Shown: positions 1-8,516, counted from the stretch's first letter. The stretch: 64,000 nt of DNA from Fen-1258 sp947085815 (GCA_947085815.1 CAMTXU010000020.1:12183-76182), one strand, 5' to 3'. A program made the numbers and translations. Notes: generated by a model from the sequence alone, not told the origin.

Positions 1-367
1 GAGTGTTTTTATTGAGAGAAAAGGTAAGCTCAATTTTTATTTTATCACTATAAACCGAAACCGGTTTTTCCGAGAATTCGAATTTTAGATCTTGTGCCTT
101 AGGATAAACTGCATTTTGAAGTGTTATTTTATTGCTCTTAACTGTCAAACTCGAGGCAATTAAAAATTCATCGTATGGTTTGTTTGAATTAATATGCCAC
201 GATTCTGCAATCTGAGCATTAAGAACAACTTTGAATTGTGTACCCGGGCTGACCGTCAGATTATTCTGCACGAATTTTATTTTAACTAAATCAGTCTGAT
301 CAAATTGAGCAGATACAAATTGCGAAGTGAAAAATAGACAGATTGCAAACAATTTATTGATATTCAT
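1..367 (-). CDS. DsbD-like N-terminal domain protein (partial)
   Basis: The gene runs off the left edge; about 122 N-terminal residues are visible. They begin with a typical signal peptide (Met-Asn-Ile-Asn-Lys, hydrophobic core, cleavage near FVSA-Q, residues 1-20). A beta-rich segment follows with the motif AESWHINSNKP, which resembles the periplasmic N-terminal domain of thiol:disulfide interchange protein DsbD (reductant delivery to periplasmic partners). The transmembrane and thioredoxin parts would lie outside the window, so full DsbD identity is inferred. It lies 57 bp downstream of nadE on the same strand. The ATG at 367 is the only sensible start because the signal peptide follows it directly. 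Confidence 0.6.
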   Translation of the reverse strand, partial: MNINKLFAICLFFTSQFVSAQFDQTDLVKIKFVQNNLTVSPGTQFKVVLNAQIAESWHINSNKPYDEFLIASSLTVKSNKITLQNAVYPKAQDLKFEFSEKPVSVYSDKIKIELTFSLNKNT

Positions 368-424
368 GATATTCTCTTAATTGATTTCAGAGTAACAAAT
401 TTTTGTGATGGTTGAGAAGAGCTA

Positions 425-2065
425 TTATTTTCTCCATCTCTGTACTATTGGGAATCTTCTTCCGTAACCAAATGCTTTTTTTGAGACACGAAGAACCGGC
501 GCGGCTTGTTTGCGCTTAAATTCGTTTAAATCAACCATGCGTAATACTCTTTGAACTAATTCCTTGTTCCCGATGGATGAGAAAATCTCTTCAATCTCTT
601 TTTGCTCCTCCAGATACATCTCCAATATGTTATCTAACACATCGTATTCCGGAAGTGAATCTTGATCGGTTTGATTTGGGCGCAATTCCGCCGATGGGGC
701 TTTTGCGATTATCGATGCCGGAATTATCTCTTCTGTCCGGTTGATATGGTTTACAATCTGATAAACTTGAGTTTTGTAAACATCGCCAATAACCGCTAAA
801 GCACCGCACATATCGCCGTACAAAGTTGCATATCCAGTAGCAATCTCGGACTTATTTCCCGTGGTGCAAAGAAGATATCCGTGTTTGTTGGATAAAGCCA
901 TTAAGTATAAACCGCGTACCCGCGATTGCAAATTTTCCTCGGTTATATTTTCGTCCAAACCTTTAAATGATTCACTCAACATCTCGAGCGCTTTATCAAC
1001 AACAGGTTGAATAGAAATATTTTCCGATGAGGTTTCCAATTTCGAAATCAATTTTTGTGAATCGGTTAAGCTTCCGTTACTTGAATATTTGGAGGGCATC
1101 ATAACAACGTGAACATTTTCGGCGCCCATTGCCTTAACAGCAATATAAGCAACCAGTGCTGAGTCGATTCCTCCGCTTAAACCAACAAGAACTTTTTTAA
1201 ATCCGGTTTTTCTTACGTAATCTTTTAATCCCAATATAAGCGCATTAAGTACTTCATCTTCAAAATTTCCTTCGACCTTCGTTATCTCCTCATATTTTTT
1301 CTTCGTATCGTAAATGAAATAATCTTCATCAAACACTTTTCCAAGCATGTCAAGAGCGCCGGTTTGATTGAGACACATACTCGCTCCGTCGAAAATTAAT
1401 TCTGTTTGTGCACCTACGCAGCATACATAAACCAGAGAGCACTTATCGTTGCGTGTCAACATTGAGAGCATTTCCAATCTTTCCCGGCGTTTTCCAAAAG
1501 AGTATGGACTAGCGGAAATATTTATCAGAATAGTCGCGCCGTCGTCAACAAGTTTCTGAACCGGATCGACCGTGTAGCGTCTATGTTTCCAATAATCGGC
1601 ATCGTTCCAGATATCCTCGCAAATCGATATTCCAAGTTTTTCCCCTTTGAATTCGTAAACAGATACATCCTTGGCAGATTCAAAATAGCGGACTTCATCA
1701 AATACATCATAATTAGGAATTAGGGTCTTACTTTGGATGAAACGAATTTTGCCTTCAAAACAAAGAACTGCCGAGTTATAAACACCGGTGCCGATATTAT
1801 CTTCGAAATCTTCTGTAATAGACCCGAAGATCAAACCAACATCTTTTGTTTGCATCGCTATTTCTTCTGCACTTTTTATTACTGCTTTACGGAACTCTTT
1901 CTTTTCTACAAGATCGAGCGGCGGATATCCGCAAAGGAATAATTCGGAAAAGATAACTAAGTCCGCTCCATCTCTGCATGCACGCTCGTAACCCAGAAGT
2001 ATTTTTTCGGAATTACTTTTTAAGTCGCCGATAATCGGGTTAAATTGACAGACTGCTATTTTCAT
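425..2065 (-). CDS. nadE: Glutamine-dependent NAD+ synthetase
   Basis: The enzyme makes NAD+ from deamido-NAD+, ATP and ammonia released from glutamine, the last step of NAD synthesis in the cytoplasm. The 546 residues hold an N-terminal nitrilase-type glutaminase domain (Glu41 in FSELFLCGYPP, Lys113, Cys149 in ISICEDIW) and a C-terminal ATP-pyrophosphatase synthetase domain (SGGIDSA loop at 297-303, TGNKSE later). Both catalytic sets are present and the length fits the short two-domain form of the family. The gene is upstream of the DsbD-like gene on the same strand and divergent from the PspC gene at 2208. Confidence 0.96.
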   Translation of the reverse strand: MKIAVCQFNPIIGDLKSNSEKILLGYERACRDGADLVIFSELFLCGYPPLDLVEKKEFRKAVIKSAEEIAMQTKDVGLIFGSITEDFEDNIGTGVYNSAVLCFEGKIRFIQSKTLIPNYDVFDEVRYFESAKDVSVYEFKGEKLGISICEDIWNDADYWKHRRYTVDPVQKLVDDGATILINISASPYSFGKRRERLEMLSMLTRNDKCSLVYVCCVGAQTELIFDGASMCLNQTGALDMLGKVFDEDYFIYDTKKKYEEITKVEGNFEDEVLNALILGLKDYVRKTGFKKVLVGLSGGIDSALVAYIAVKAMGAENVHVVMMPSKYSSNGSLTDSQKLISKLETSSENISIQPVVDKALEMLSESFKGLDENITEENLQSRVRGLYLMALSNKHGYLLCTTGNKSEIATGYATLYGDMCGALAVIGDVYKTQVYQIVNHINRTEEIIPASIIAKAPSAELRPNQTDQDSLPEYDVLDNILEMYLEEQKEIEEIFSSIGNKELVQRVLRMVDLNEFKRKQAAPVLRVSKKAFGYGRRFPIVQRWRK

Positions 2066-2207
2066 TTATCGGAATTCAATATATCTTTTGATCAAAGTTA
2101 GTAAGAAGGAGAGTATTTTCAAATCTTTTGAGAGAATTGTTTGAAAATATTTCGAACCTTTACTGAAACTGAGCGTCTTATTTACCAGAAATAATTAATG
2201 AGGTGAT

Positions 2208-2657
2208 ATGATGAGAGATAGATTATACCGTTCGCGAAGAATAAAAGTGTTTGGAGGAGTTGCAGGAGGACTTGCACAATATTTTAATATAGATCCGATT
2301 ATTGTAAGGATACTATTTGTAGTTTTCACACTAATGCACGGAATGGGATTGGTGCTCTACATAATCCTCTGGATTGTAGTTCCCGAAGAACCGTTTGAAA
2401 ATGCTTATCCAATCAAAGATGATGAGACAAAGACCGATGATCATTCTTCCAATTTTGCATCTGCAAGCAATGATGGTGTTCCCCCGGTGGTTAAAAAAAA
2501 TGGATCGGGGAGAATTATTGCCGGTACAATTTTAATTGCGCTCGGTGTCATATTTTTTGCCGACCGGTTTATTCCTACATTCGATTTTAGAGATATCGTT
2601 CCGATAGCATTTGTTCTGCTCGGAGGTTTATTAATTTGGAATTCATTGAAAAAGTAA
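2208..2657 (+). CDS. PspC domain membrane protein
   Basis: A 149-residue protein with an N-terminal PspC domain (about residues 3-65: RSRRIKVFGGVAGGLAQYF, then a transmembrane helix ending in VVPEEP). A charged linker follows, then two hydrophobic segments at about 100-147 that resemble the LiaI/LiaF-type membrane region. PspC family proteins sit in the inner membrane and take part in envelope-stress sensing; that role is inferred from the family. The start follows AGGTGAT; a second ATG directly adjoins the first, so the start could be 2208 or 2211. It is followed after 12 bp by the LiaF-like gene, which suggests a two-gene envelope-stress operon. Confidence 0.88.
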   Translation: MMRDRLYRSRRIKVFGGVAGGLAQYFNIDPIIVRILFVVFTLMHGMGLVLYIILWIVVPEEPFENAYPIKDDETKTDDHSSNFASASNDGVPPVVKKNGSGRIIAGTILIALGVIFFADRFIPTFDFRDIVPIAFVLLGGLLIWNSLKK

Positions 2658-2669
2658 CGGAGAGATAAA

Positions 2670-3566
2670 ATGAAAACTGGAAAATTATTTTGGGGTTTCT
2701 TTCTATTGACCCTCGGAGCTCTGTTTTTACTCTCGAAATATGATTTGCTTTCGTGTTCATTTGGTTTTGTTTGGGATATTTGGCCCTTAATTTTTGTCTT
2801 CTGGGGAGCGCTTGTAATCTTCAAAGAAACATTCGCCCGTCCTTTCATCAACTCGCTTTTCGGTATCTTCTTAGCGTTGATGTTATTCGGAATTATGGAG
2901 AATGGTATCAACAGTTTTGATTTTTCAGAAAGCAATGAAGTCTTTTCAGAATTTTATGAAGAGAATTACGACCCCGGAATTAAAACGGCAGACTTGGAGA
3001 TCAGTTCCGGAGCGGGTTTATTTATTATACGCGGCAGTACCGATAAGTTAGCTGAAGGAAAAACGAAAGGAAATATCGCTGAGTACGATTTTGAATTGTG
3101 GAAAGATGATGACCACGCTAATGTGCGTTTTAAGCTTCACAAACGGAATTTTAATTTTTTCCGTGGAAGGTTTAAGAATCAGCTTGAAGTTGCTTTGAAT
3201 CAAAATCCTGTGTGGGATATTAATTTAAATATAGGCGCGTCAAAATCAAATTTCGATTTGACGGAATACAAAGTTAAAAACGTTTCACTTCATACCGGAG
3301 CTGCCAGCGGACGTATTAAGCTGGGAGACAAATTTGATTCTACAACTGTTGATATTCATATGGGTGCCGCAAGCATTACCGTTGAAATTCCAAAAACATC
3401 CGGCTGCTCTATCAACAGCGATATGGCATTGGTCTCGAGAGATTTTTCCGGTTTCAATAAAAAATATTCCGGTTATTATGAAACCGAAAATTTTAAATCC
3501 TCGTCGAAAAAGATATTTATTAATGTTGAAGGTGGGGTATCATCAATCAAAGTGAAGCGGTATTAA
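2670..3566 (+). CDS. LiaF-like / toastrack-domain membrane protein
   Basis: A 298-residue protein with two to three N-terminal transmembrane segments (about 6-24, 30-48 and 62-76). A long soluble beta-rich part follows (about 100-298) with repeated glycine-rich turns such as EISSGAGLFIIRG, NIGASKSNFDL, HTGAASGRIKL and HMGAASITVEI. This is the pattern of the beta-helical 'toastrack' domain of LiaF/VraT-type envelope-stress modulators. Together with the PspC protein 12 bp upstream it looks like a Psp/Lia-type membrane-stress pair. No response regulator or histidine kinase is nearby, so the signalling role is inference. Confidence 0.75.
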   Translation: MKTGKLFWGFFLLTLGALFLLSKYDLLSCSFGFVWDIWPLIFVFWGALVIFKETFARPFINSLFGIFLALMLFGIMENGINSFDFSESNEVFSEFYEENYDPGIKTADLEISSGAGLFIIRGSTDKLAEGKTKGNIAEYDFELWKDDDHANVRFKLHKRNFNFFRGRFKNQLEVALNQNPVWDINLNIGASKSNFDLTEYKVKNVSLHTGAASGRIKLGDKFDSTTVDIHMGAASITVEIPKTSGCSINSDMALVSRDFSGFNKKYSGYYETENFKSSSKKIFINVEGGVSSIKVKRY

Positions 3567-3581
3567 GTGCCATTTTCGTGA

Positions 3582-3932
3582 TCATGATCGTGTTCTTCTT
3601 TTTTTGCGGATTTGTTTCGGCGGAATCCATAAAAATTTTTTCATTACCACACAATTATCATCGTCAAACTGAACTCCTTCACTACGAAGGAGTTCTTCCA
3701 TAAGTTTCATATCTCCGAAATGAATTTTGCCGGTCAATGCGCCGTGTCTGTTAACTACGCGATGGCAAGGCAGTCCGCTTTCTTTCGTACCATTTAGTGC
3801 CCAGCCAACAGTCCGCGCAGCAGATCGGATCCCGCATGCTTCAGCAATGGCTCCATATGTGGTTACTTTTCCTCTTGGAATTTTGGCAACTACTTTATAG
3901 ACACGATCAAAAAAATCTGATTTTTTTTTCAT
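3582..3932 (-). CDS. MGMT-family DNA alkyltransferase, short single-domain form
   Basis: A 116-residue protein made only of the C-terminal DNA-binding/active-site domain of O6-alkylguanine-DNA alkyltransferase. The helix-turn-helix region (IPRGKVTTYGAIAEACG, about 18-34), the arginine finger region (RSAARTVGWAL) and the active-site motif PCHRVV with Cys56 are all present. The short ATL proteins of this size usually carry Trp in place of that Cys, so this one keeps the residue needed for alkyl transfer. Whether it is a true repair enzyme or a lesion-recognition protein cannot be told from sequence. The tail is basic (RKKRRTRS). It is convergent with the LiaF-like gene. Confidence 0.88.
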   Translation of the reverse strand: MKKKSDFFDRVYKVVAKIPRGKVTTYGAIAEACGIRSAARTVGWALNGTKESGLPCHRVVNRHGALTGKIHFGDMKLMEELLRSEGVQFDDDNCVVMKKFLWIPPKQIRKKRRTRS

Positions 3933-3996
3933 GTTTTTATTGTAGCGAAGATTTCCAATCTGCGCTTAGTGAATAGATTAGAAATCTGTTCTACAT

Positions 3997-4410
3997 TTAT
4001 TCACCCATTACTTTTATCAGAACTCTCTTTCTTCTCTGCCCATCGAATTCAGCGTAGTAAATTTGCTGCCATGGTCCAAAATCCAATTTTCCGTCAGTAA
4101 CCGGAACGATCACTTCATGATGAACCAACAAACTTTTCAAATGCGCGTCTCCGTTATCCTCACCTGTTCTATGATGCCGGTAATCGGATTTAAACGGCGC
4201 CAAATTCTCAAGCCATTCATCAATATCCTGAATCAATCCGCTTTCGGCATCATTAACATAAATACCGGCTGTAATGTGCATGGCAGAGACCAAAATCATT
4301 CCATCCTTGATACCGCTTTTCTTAAGCGCCTTTTCAACCTCGGCGGTGATATTGATATATTCTCTTCTTTTAGATGTGTTAAACCAAATGTGTTCTGTGT
4401 GAAATTTCAT
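3997..4410 (-). CDS. YjbQ/UPF0047 family protein
   Basis: A 137-residue protein that matches the secondary thiamine-phosphate synthase (YjbQ, UPF0047) family along its whole length. Family marks are the N-terminal IWFNTSKRREYINIT strand, the MHITAGIYVND segment, YRHHRTGEDNGDAHLKSLL and the C-terminal GPWQQIYYAEFDGQRRKR. The conserved histidines and acidic residues are thought to form the active site. The physiological function of the family is poorly known; thiamin-phosphate synthase activity was reported for members. It lies 9 bp downstream of the cyclic-nucleotide-binding gene on the same strand. Confidence 0.9.
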   Translation of the reverse strand: MKFHTEHIWFNTSKRREYINITAEVEKALKKSGIKDGMILVSAMHITAGIYVNDAESGLIQDIDEWLENLAPFKSDYRHHRTGEDNGDAHLKSLLVHHEVIVPVTDGKLDFGPWQQIYYAEFDGQRRKRVLIKVMGE

Positions 4411-4419
4411 AAAGCTCCT

Positions 4420-4770
4420 TCAATATTTCGTATATCGTTTACTTTGCTGTTCGGTTGAATCTGCTAGTCGTTCTGCAAGTGTTCTGATAAGTTTCTTTGA
4501 AATATCTGGATAGAGTTTAATTAGATCATCCAGCTCACCTTCAATAGAAAGAAGATTACAATCGGTGAGTGCTTTAAGAGTAGCATTTCTCGGTCTGTTT
4601 AGAATCATGCTTATCTCTCCAATCATATCACCGGCATTTTCAAATTCAGTAATTTTTCTATTGTTCTTGAAGACGCCAACTTTCCCCTCTACCAGAACAA
4701 AAATGCACTTTGCTTTCTCCCCTTCAGCGGCAATCACGTCATCTTTTTTAAAATATTTCATTGTAGACAT
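4420..4770 (-). CDS. Stand-alone cyclic nucleotide-binding domain protein
   Basis: A 116-residue protein formed by one cNMP-binding beta-barrel. The phosphate-binding cassette is visible as GDMIGEISMILNRPRNATLK (residues 67-86) with the Glu and Arg that contact cyclic nucleotide in CRP/PKA-type domains. There is no HTH or other effector domain, so it could act as a small regulatory partner of another protein. It lies between yjbQ and prfB, 12 bp after prfB. Ligand and partner are unknown. Confidence 0.85.
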   Translation of the reverse strand: MSTMKYFKKDDVIAAEGEKAKCIFVLVEGKVGVFKNNRKITEFENAGDMIGEISMILNRPRNATLKALTDCNLLSIEGELDDLIKLYPDISKKLIRTLAERLADSTEQQSKRYTKY

Positions 4771-4782
4771 ACTTCACCCAAA

Positions 4783-5884
4783 TTAGTTCTGCGTAAACTT
4801 GAGGAGATATTCTTTAATAAAATTATTTATTTCTCCGTTCATTACACCTTGAGTATCGGAAGTTTCCCAGTTAGTACGATGATCTTTAACCATGTTGTAA
4901 GGATGAAAAACATAAGAGCGGATTTGACTTCCCCACTCAATTTTCATTTTAGTTTTTTCAATTTCATCGGCGGCGGCAGTCTGCTTATCCAACTCAATCT
5001 GATATAAACGCGATCTTAACATTTTGAAAGCATTAGTTTTATTTTGAAGCTGCGAACGTTCCGTCTGACAGGCGGCAACAACTCCTGTGGGTATATGTGT
5101 TAGCCGGACTGCGGTTTCAACTTTATTAACATTCTGTCCGCCTTTGCCTCCCGAGCGGAATGTATCAATCCGTAAATCGGCGGGATTGATATCTATTTCA
5201 ATCGTGTCGTCAATTTCGGGAATGACGAACACGGAAGCGAATGAAGTGTGACGGCGTTTGTTTGAATCGAACGGAGAGATACGCACCAAACGATGCACAC
5301 CGTTTTCCGCTTTCAAATACCCGAATGCAAATTCCCCTTCAACTTCAATTGTGGCGCTTTTTATTCCGGCTCCGTCTCCATCAAGCCAGTCAACCAAATT
5401 CATTTTGTAACCGTTCTTTTCGCCCCAGCGCAGATACATTCGCATCAACATTTCCGCCCAGTCCTGAGACTCTGTTCCGCCTGCGCCGGAGTGAATTGTC
5501 ATTATACAATTCTTGTCGTCATCACGTCCGCTCAGCATACTTTTCAATTCTAAGTCTGAGTAACTCTGCCCTATCGTATCCAGTTCGGTGTCTATTTCCG
5601 CCGTCAGGGCTTCATCCTGTTCAGCAATGGCAAGTTCTAAAAACTCTCTTAGATTTTTTTGCTTGTCATCAATTTTTTTCCAGGCGTTAACCCATATTTC
5701 AAGAGATTTTGATTTTTGAAAAAGGGATTGGGCATTTTTCTGGTCGTTCCAGAAACCGGGTGATTCAGCTTGATTGCGGATTTCTTCTATCTGTTTTTCT
5801 TTGTCAGCTACCTTAAAGATAACCTCGTAGATTCTCAATCTTCTGTGTAAAATCATTTAATCTCTTTATTTGATCATCGAACAT
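4783..5884 (-). CDS. prfB: Peptide chain release factor 2, expressed by +1 frameshift
   Basis: RF2 releases nascent chains at UGA and UAA. The long frame (5856-4783) contains the codon-recognition SPF tripeptide (SPFDSNKRRHTSF) and the catalytic GGQ (RSGGKGGQNVNKVE). The true N-terminus lies in another frame: ATG at 5884, preceded by AAGGA, encodes MFDDQIKRLNDF through IENLRGYL and stops at a TAA at 5815-5813. A +1 slip on CTT-T then continues as KVADKEKQ in the long frame, giving about 366 residues. GAGGT sits just upstream of TATCTT, as the Shine-Dalgarno-like stimulator does in known prfB sites. The stop in the slip site is TAA, not the usual TGA. Confidence 0.95.
5813..5830 (-). promoter_or_regulatory. 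prfB: prfB programmed +1 frameshift site (CTT TAA)
   Basis: Read on the minus strand the site is CTA CGA GGT TAT CTT TAA G. The internal Shine-Dalgarno-like GAGGT lies just before TATCTT, and the zero frame stops at TAA directly after the Leu codon CTT. Re-reading as TTT then AAG gives the frame that encodes the body of RF2. The peptide before the site (LRGYL) matches the conserved RF2 peptide at the same place. The arrangement equals the classic autoregulatory frameshift except for the stop codon identity. Confidence 0.88.
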
Positions 5885-5910
5885 TTTCTATTCCTTTATT
5901 TTTTTATTGG

Positions 5911-5959
5911 GAACGGCTGGTCACCGTTCGGAATTATTCTCGGAAGGGTCACAGACCCT
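5911..5959. repeat. Two small palindromes between AtuA-C gene and prfB
   Basis: GAACGG/CCGTTC (arms 5911-5916 and 5924-5929) is followed by AGGGTC/GACCCT (arms 5945-5950 and 5954-5959). They lie in the 86-bp gap between two minus-strand genes. They could stop transcription from the AtuA-C gene, but no clean T-run follows. They fit the short GC-rich palindromes scattered through this window. Confidence 0.45.
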
Positions 5960-5970
5960 ACCCTACGTAG

Positions 5971-6282
5971 TTAGACTTCTACTTCCATTTTTAATAATGC
6001 AGCCGCTAGAGTTTTACCCTGAGCATCATGTTTGAGAGATACTGTACCGCCGCCGCCAAGTGTGTTATGTAACAAAAAATTCAGAGCACGAATGTTTGGC
6101 ATCTCAAATCTTTCAACCTCACCCAGGCAAATTCCTTCAAAATGTTTTTTAACATTCTCTGTTGTTAAATGCTTCTTAATAATTTCATAACCCTTATCGT
6201 CGTAAGCAATGATTCCAACGTTAGCTGCATCGCCTTTATCACCGCTTCTGCCATGCGCTATATCTATCAATTTAATTTTCAT
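5971..6282 (-). CDS. AtuA C-terminal-like ferredoxin-fold protein
   Basis: A 103-residue protein beginning MKIKLIDIAHGRSGDKGDAANVG, the signature of the small C-terminal domain found in AtuA-type proteins or encoded separately next to them. The conserved ARSGDKGD-type loop and the late GGGGTVSLKHDAQGKTLAAALL segment are present. It is the partner of the AtuA-like gene 140 bp upstream on the same strand. In the acyclic terpene utilisation pathway of Pseudomonas, AtuA belongs to the catabolic gene set, but the exact reaction is not settled, so no reaction is assigned here. Confidence 0.85.
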   Translation of the reverse strand: MKIKLIDIAHGRSGDKGDAANVGIIAYDDKGYEIIKKHLTTENVKKHFEGICLGEVERFEMPNIRALNFLLHNTLGGGGTVSLKHDAQGKTLAAALLKMEVEV

Positions 6283-6422
6283 TTTTCTTCCCTTTACTTT
6301 TAATCATTCCTCGATAGGCCACCATAATATTGCCATGTAAATTTCAGTTTTTATGTCAATATATTTTTTTTTAGAATGTCGTACCCATTTCCCATCAACC
6401 ATCTTCCAAGCGGTTTACTGCG

Positions 6423-7787
6423 CTAGGTTTGTATTATTTCAACTTTTGGATGACCAAGTTTCTTTGGCATAAGGGCAGGCCAATAGGCGATAACTTCATT
6501 CGGCTTTGGTCTTCCGCCGGCAAATCCGGTTACGCTTGGCGGACCGGTTAAAATCAATGGAGCAATCTCTTTTCCAAATGCTTCAACATCGTGATGGTGA
6601 TGACTTCGTACACCAATTTTCAAAACCACTTCATTAATTTCATTTTGCTCAGATGCCAATGGACCATGACAAGCATTCACGCCAATAAATTCTGTTTTGA
6701 TTTCATCGAACTTTAAGCCGAGATTAGAAAGACGGGTGCGAAGAATTTCATCTGCCTTCTTAGCTTTCTCCAATGCATCTGGCCAGCTGTAAGTTAAATT
6801 ACCGATCGCAGTATAGCCGTCATTATAAGCCATCGAAACTTTATATAAGTCAGTTGCCGGATTGCCTTTAATTCCATAAACTCTAACCCGATCCTTTTCC
6901 AACTGTTCCAATTTAATCGAAGTGAAATCTGCTACGCATTCCGGAGTAATATAATTAGTCGGATCGCCTATTTCATACATCAATTGCTCGCTTACCGTCT
7001 CCACCGAAACCAATCCGCCCGTGTTCGGATGTTTTGTTATTATAAATTCTCCATTAGGATACGCCTCTGCAATTGGGAAACCAATATTTGCGAGATCGGG
7101 CACCGACTTCCAATCACCCAGAAAATTTCCGCCGCTTGCCTGTCCACCGCATTCGAGAATATGCCCGGCAATAACTCCTGAAGCAAGTTTATCCCAATCA
7201 TCCCAAGCCCATTTGAACTCATGAATCATCGGTGCATAAGTTAGAGATGTATCGGTAGTCCTTCCGGTGATTACAATCTGTGCCCCTTTTTTCAAGGCTT
7301 CAACAATTGGGCGTGCACCAAAATAAATATTTGCACTCATCAATTTTTCTTTTACTTCGGAAATTTTTTGTCCGGATTCCATGTTATCCAGCCCGGCGCC
7401 GCGCTTCAATAGATCGTCAATTGAATCCAAAATATCATCACCGCTTACAACGCCAATCTTTAATCCTTTAATACCTTGTTTATGAGCGCACTTTACAATT
7501 TCTTCAACACAACCCATTGGATTAGCGCCGCCACCGTTGGTAATAACTTTTATATTTTTCTCAGCAATGTGAGGAAGTAAATCTTTCATGATTTGAATTA
7601 AATCTTTTGCATATCCCGCAGCCGGATTTCTCTTTTTCTGTTTCTGCATGATGGACATGGTAACTTCTGCAAGGAAATCCATCATCAAATAATCAATGGG
7701 ACCTTTAGTTACTTGCTGCAAAGGAATTGATTGAAGATCGCCCCAGAAACCGGACCCGGATGCAATTCTAATTTTTTCTTTCAACAC
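6423..7787 (-). CDS. AtuA family (DUF1446) protein
   Basis: A 454-residue protein matching the N-terminal main domain of the AtuA/DUF1446 family: IRIASGSGFWGD at the N-terminus, TNGGGANPMGCVEE (about 83-96), VITGRTTDTSL (about 171-181) and a late HHHHDVEAFGKEIAPLILTGPPSVTGF region. Family members occur with acyl-CoA and acyclic isoprenoid or leucine-type catabolism; the specific reaction is unknown. The C-terminal ferredoxin-like domain fused in many relatives is here a separate gene (5971-6282). Upstream lies the HicBA/AbiE island and beyond it an HMG-CoA synthase/thiolase/DUF35 operon on the same strand. Confidence 0.9.
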   Translation of the reverse strand: MLKEKIRIASGSGFWGDLQSIPLQQVTKGPIDYLMMDFLAEVTMSIMQKQKKRNPAAGYAKDLIQIMKDLLPHIAEKNIKVITNGGGANPMGCVEEIVKCAHKQGIKGLKIGVVSGDDILDSIDDLLKRGAGLDNMESGQKISEVKEKLMSANIYFGARPIVEALKKGAQIVITGRTTDTSLTYAPMIHEFKWAWDDWDKLASGVIAGHILECGGQASGGNFLGDWKSVPDLANIGFPIAEAYPNGEFIITKHPNTGGLVSVETVSEQLMYEIGDPTNYITPECVADFTSIKLEQLEKDRVRVYGIKGNPATDLYKVSMAYNDGYTAIGNLTYSWPDALEKAKKADEILRTRLSNLGLKFDEIKTEFIGVNACHGPLASEQNEINEVVLKIGVRSHHHHDVEAFGKEIAPLILTGPPSVTGFAGGRPKPNEVIAYWPALMPKKLGHPKVEIIQT

Positions 7788-7829
7788 AGTGTTCCTATTT
7801 TAATATTTTGGCAGAGTTTCATGAAATTT

Positions 7830-8060
7830 CTAAAGAGCATTCCATTCATCAGCTGAAATCTCACGTTCAATTATACCTTCCACTTCTCTAATCATCATAC
7901 GAAGTTGTGGAACTGAATATTCTGAATTGGAAGAAATAGTTAAACGATAATGTTTATGAATTAAAAACTGATGTCTAGTTCCGGAATATGGTCTTATAAA
8001 ACCAAGTTTGCGAAGCTTTTTGATAAACTCATTTCGTTTACATGGATTCCACTGACTCAC
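7830..8060 (-). CDS. hicA: HicA-family mRNA interferase toxin
   Basis: A 76-residue protein with the HicA double-stranded RNA-binding-like fold: KRNEFIKKLRKLGF at the N-terminus, then YSGTRHQFLIHKHYRLTI with the conserved His30 of the GT-H motif that is catalytic in the family. HicA cleaves mRNA and is neutralised by HicB. No in-frame ATG lies near the N-terminus; GTG at 8060 is the most likely start and overlaps hicB by 23 bp, so translation is probably coupled. The order is antitoxin first, toxin second. Confidence 0.85.
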   Translation of the reverse strand: MSQWNPCKRNEFIKKLRKLGFIRPYSGTRHQFLIHKHYRLTISSNSEYSVPQLRMMIREVEGIIEREISADEWNAL

Positions 8061-8310
8061 TTATCGGTTCCCTATTCAAATTAATACCGTTAATTACCGG
8101 AAGATTATGTTTTAGTTTTAAGCCGACTAAAATCCAATCTTCTAATACCGATCTAAGTTCCTCTTCACATTCCCGCAAAGTATTCCCAAATGCTATCACT
8201 CCTTTACAAGAGGGAATAACACCGGAGAAAGTTCCATCTTCTAATTTATCGTAAAGCGCTTCAGAGATAGCGTTCTCAACATATTCACTTAAAATATATT
8301 TTATTTGCAT
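8038..8310 (-). CDS. hicB: HicB-family antitoxin
   Basis: A 90-residue protein with the partially degraded RNase H-like fold of HicB: EDGTFSGVIPSCKGVIAFGNTLRECEEELRSVLEDWIL is the family core (about 26-63). It should bind and neutralise the HicA encoded by the overlapping downstream gene. The ATG at 8310 follows a near-perfect ribosome binding site (GGAGGTGAACA), much stronger than most genes in this window, which fits a need for excess antitoxin. No DNA-binding C-terminal domain is obvious. Confidence 0.85.
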   Translation of the reverse strand: MQIKYILSEYVENAISEALYDKLEDGTFSGVIPSCKGVIAFGNTLRECEEELRSVLEDWILVGLKLKHNLPVINGINLNREPISESVESM

Positions 8311-8350
8311 TGTTCACCTCCAATAATTCTATCATTTATCTCTTGCAAAG

Positions 8351-8388
8351 ATATGAAAGGTAAGGTTGGAATAAAAATGAAGTGACTA
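8351..8388 (+). repeat. Left direct repeat flanking the AbiE module
   Basis: This 38-bp stretch, starting ATATGAAAGGTAAGGTTGG, matches 9867-9904 at 33 of 38 positions in the same orientation. The two copies bracket the abiEi-abiEii genes, and each is followed directly by a foldback element rich in CTCTGCG words. Confidence 0.7.
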
Positions 8389-8516
8389 TTTCTCTGCGTG
8401 CTTAGCGTTTACTCAGAGCGTTCTCTGCGTTTAAAGCTTTAACGCAGAGGACTTGCCTACCGGCACTCTGCGGTAGGCAGGCGCAAAGTAAAAATCCGCA
8501 AAGAACGCAGAGACTT
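8389..8516. repeat. Foldback element with CTCTGCG words
   Basis: The ends are inverted copies (TCTCTGCGT near 8391 and ACGCAGAGA near 8515). Inside is a perfect 9-bp hairpin, CTCTGCGTT paired with AACGCAGAG around AAAGCTTT. A smaller palindrome (GCCTACCG...CGGTAGGC, about 8455-8480) is nested in it. No coding potential. With the flanking sequence it fills the 293-bp gap between hicB and abiEi. Confidence 0.65.

Noticed and set aside
2441..2935. 164-codon minus-strand frame opposite the PspC and LiaF-like genes
   Set aside because: Fully antisense to two supported membrane proteins; no signal or domain.
3582..3932. Calling the short MGMT protein an inactive ATL protein
   Set aside because: The Cys of the PCHRV motif is present, whereas ATL proteins have Trp there.
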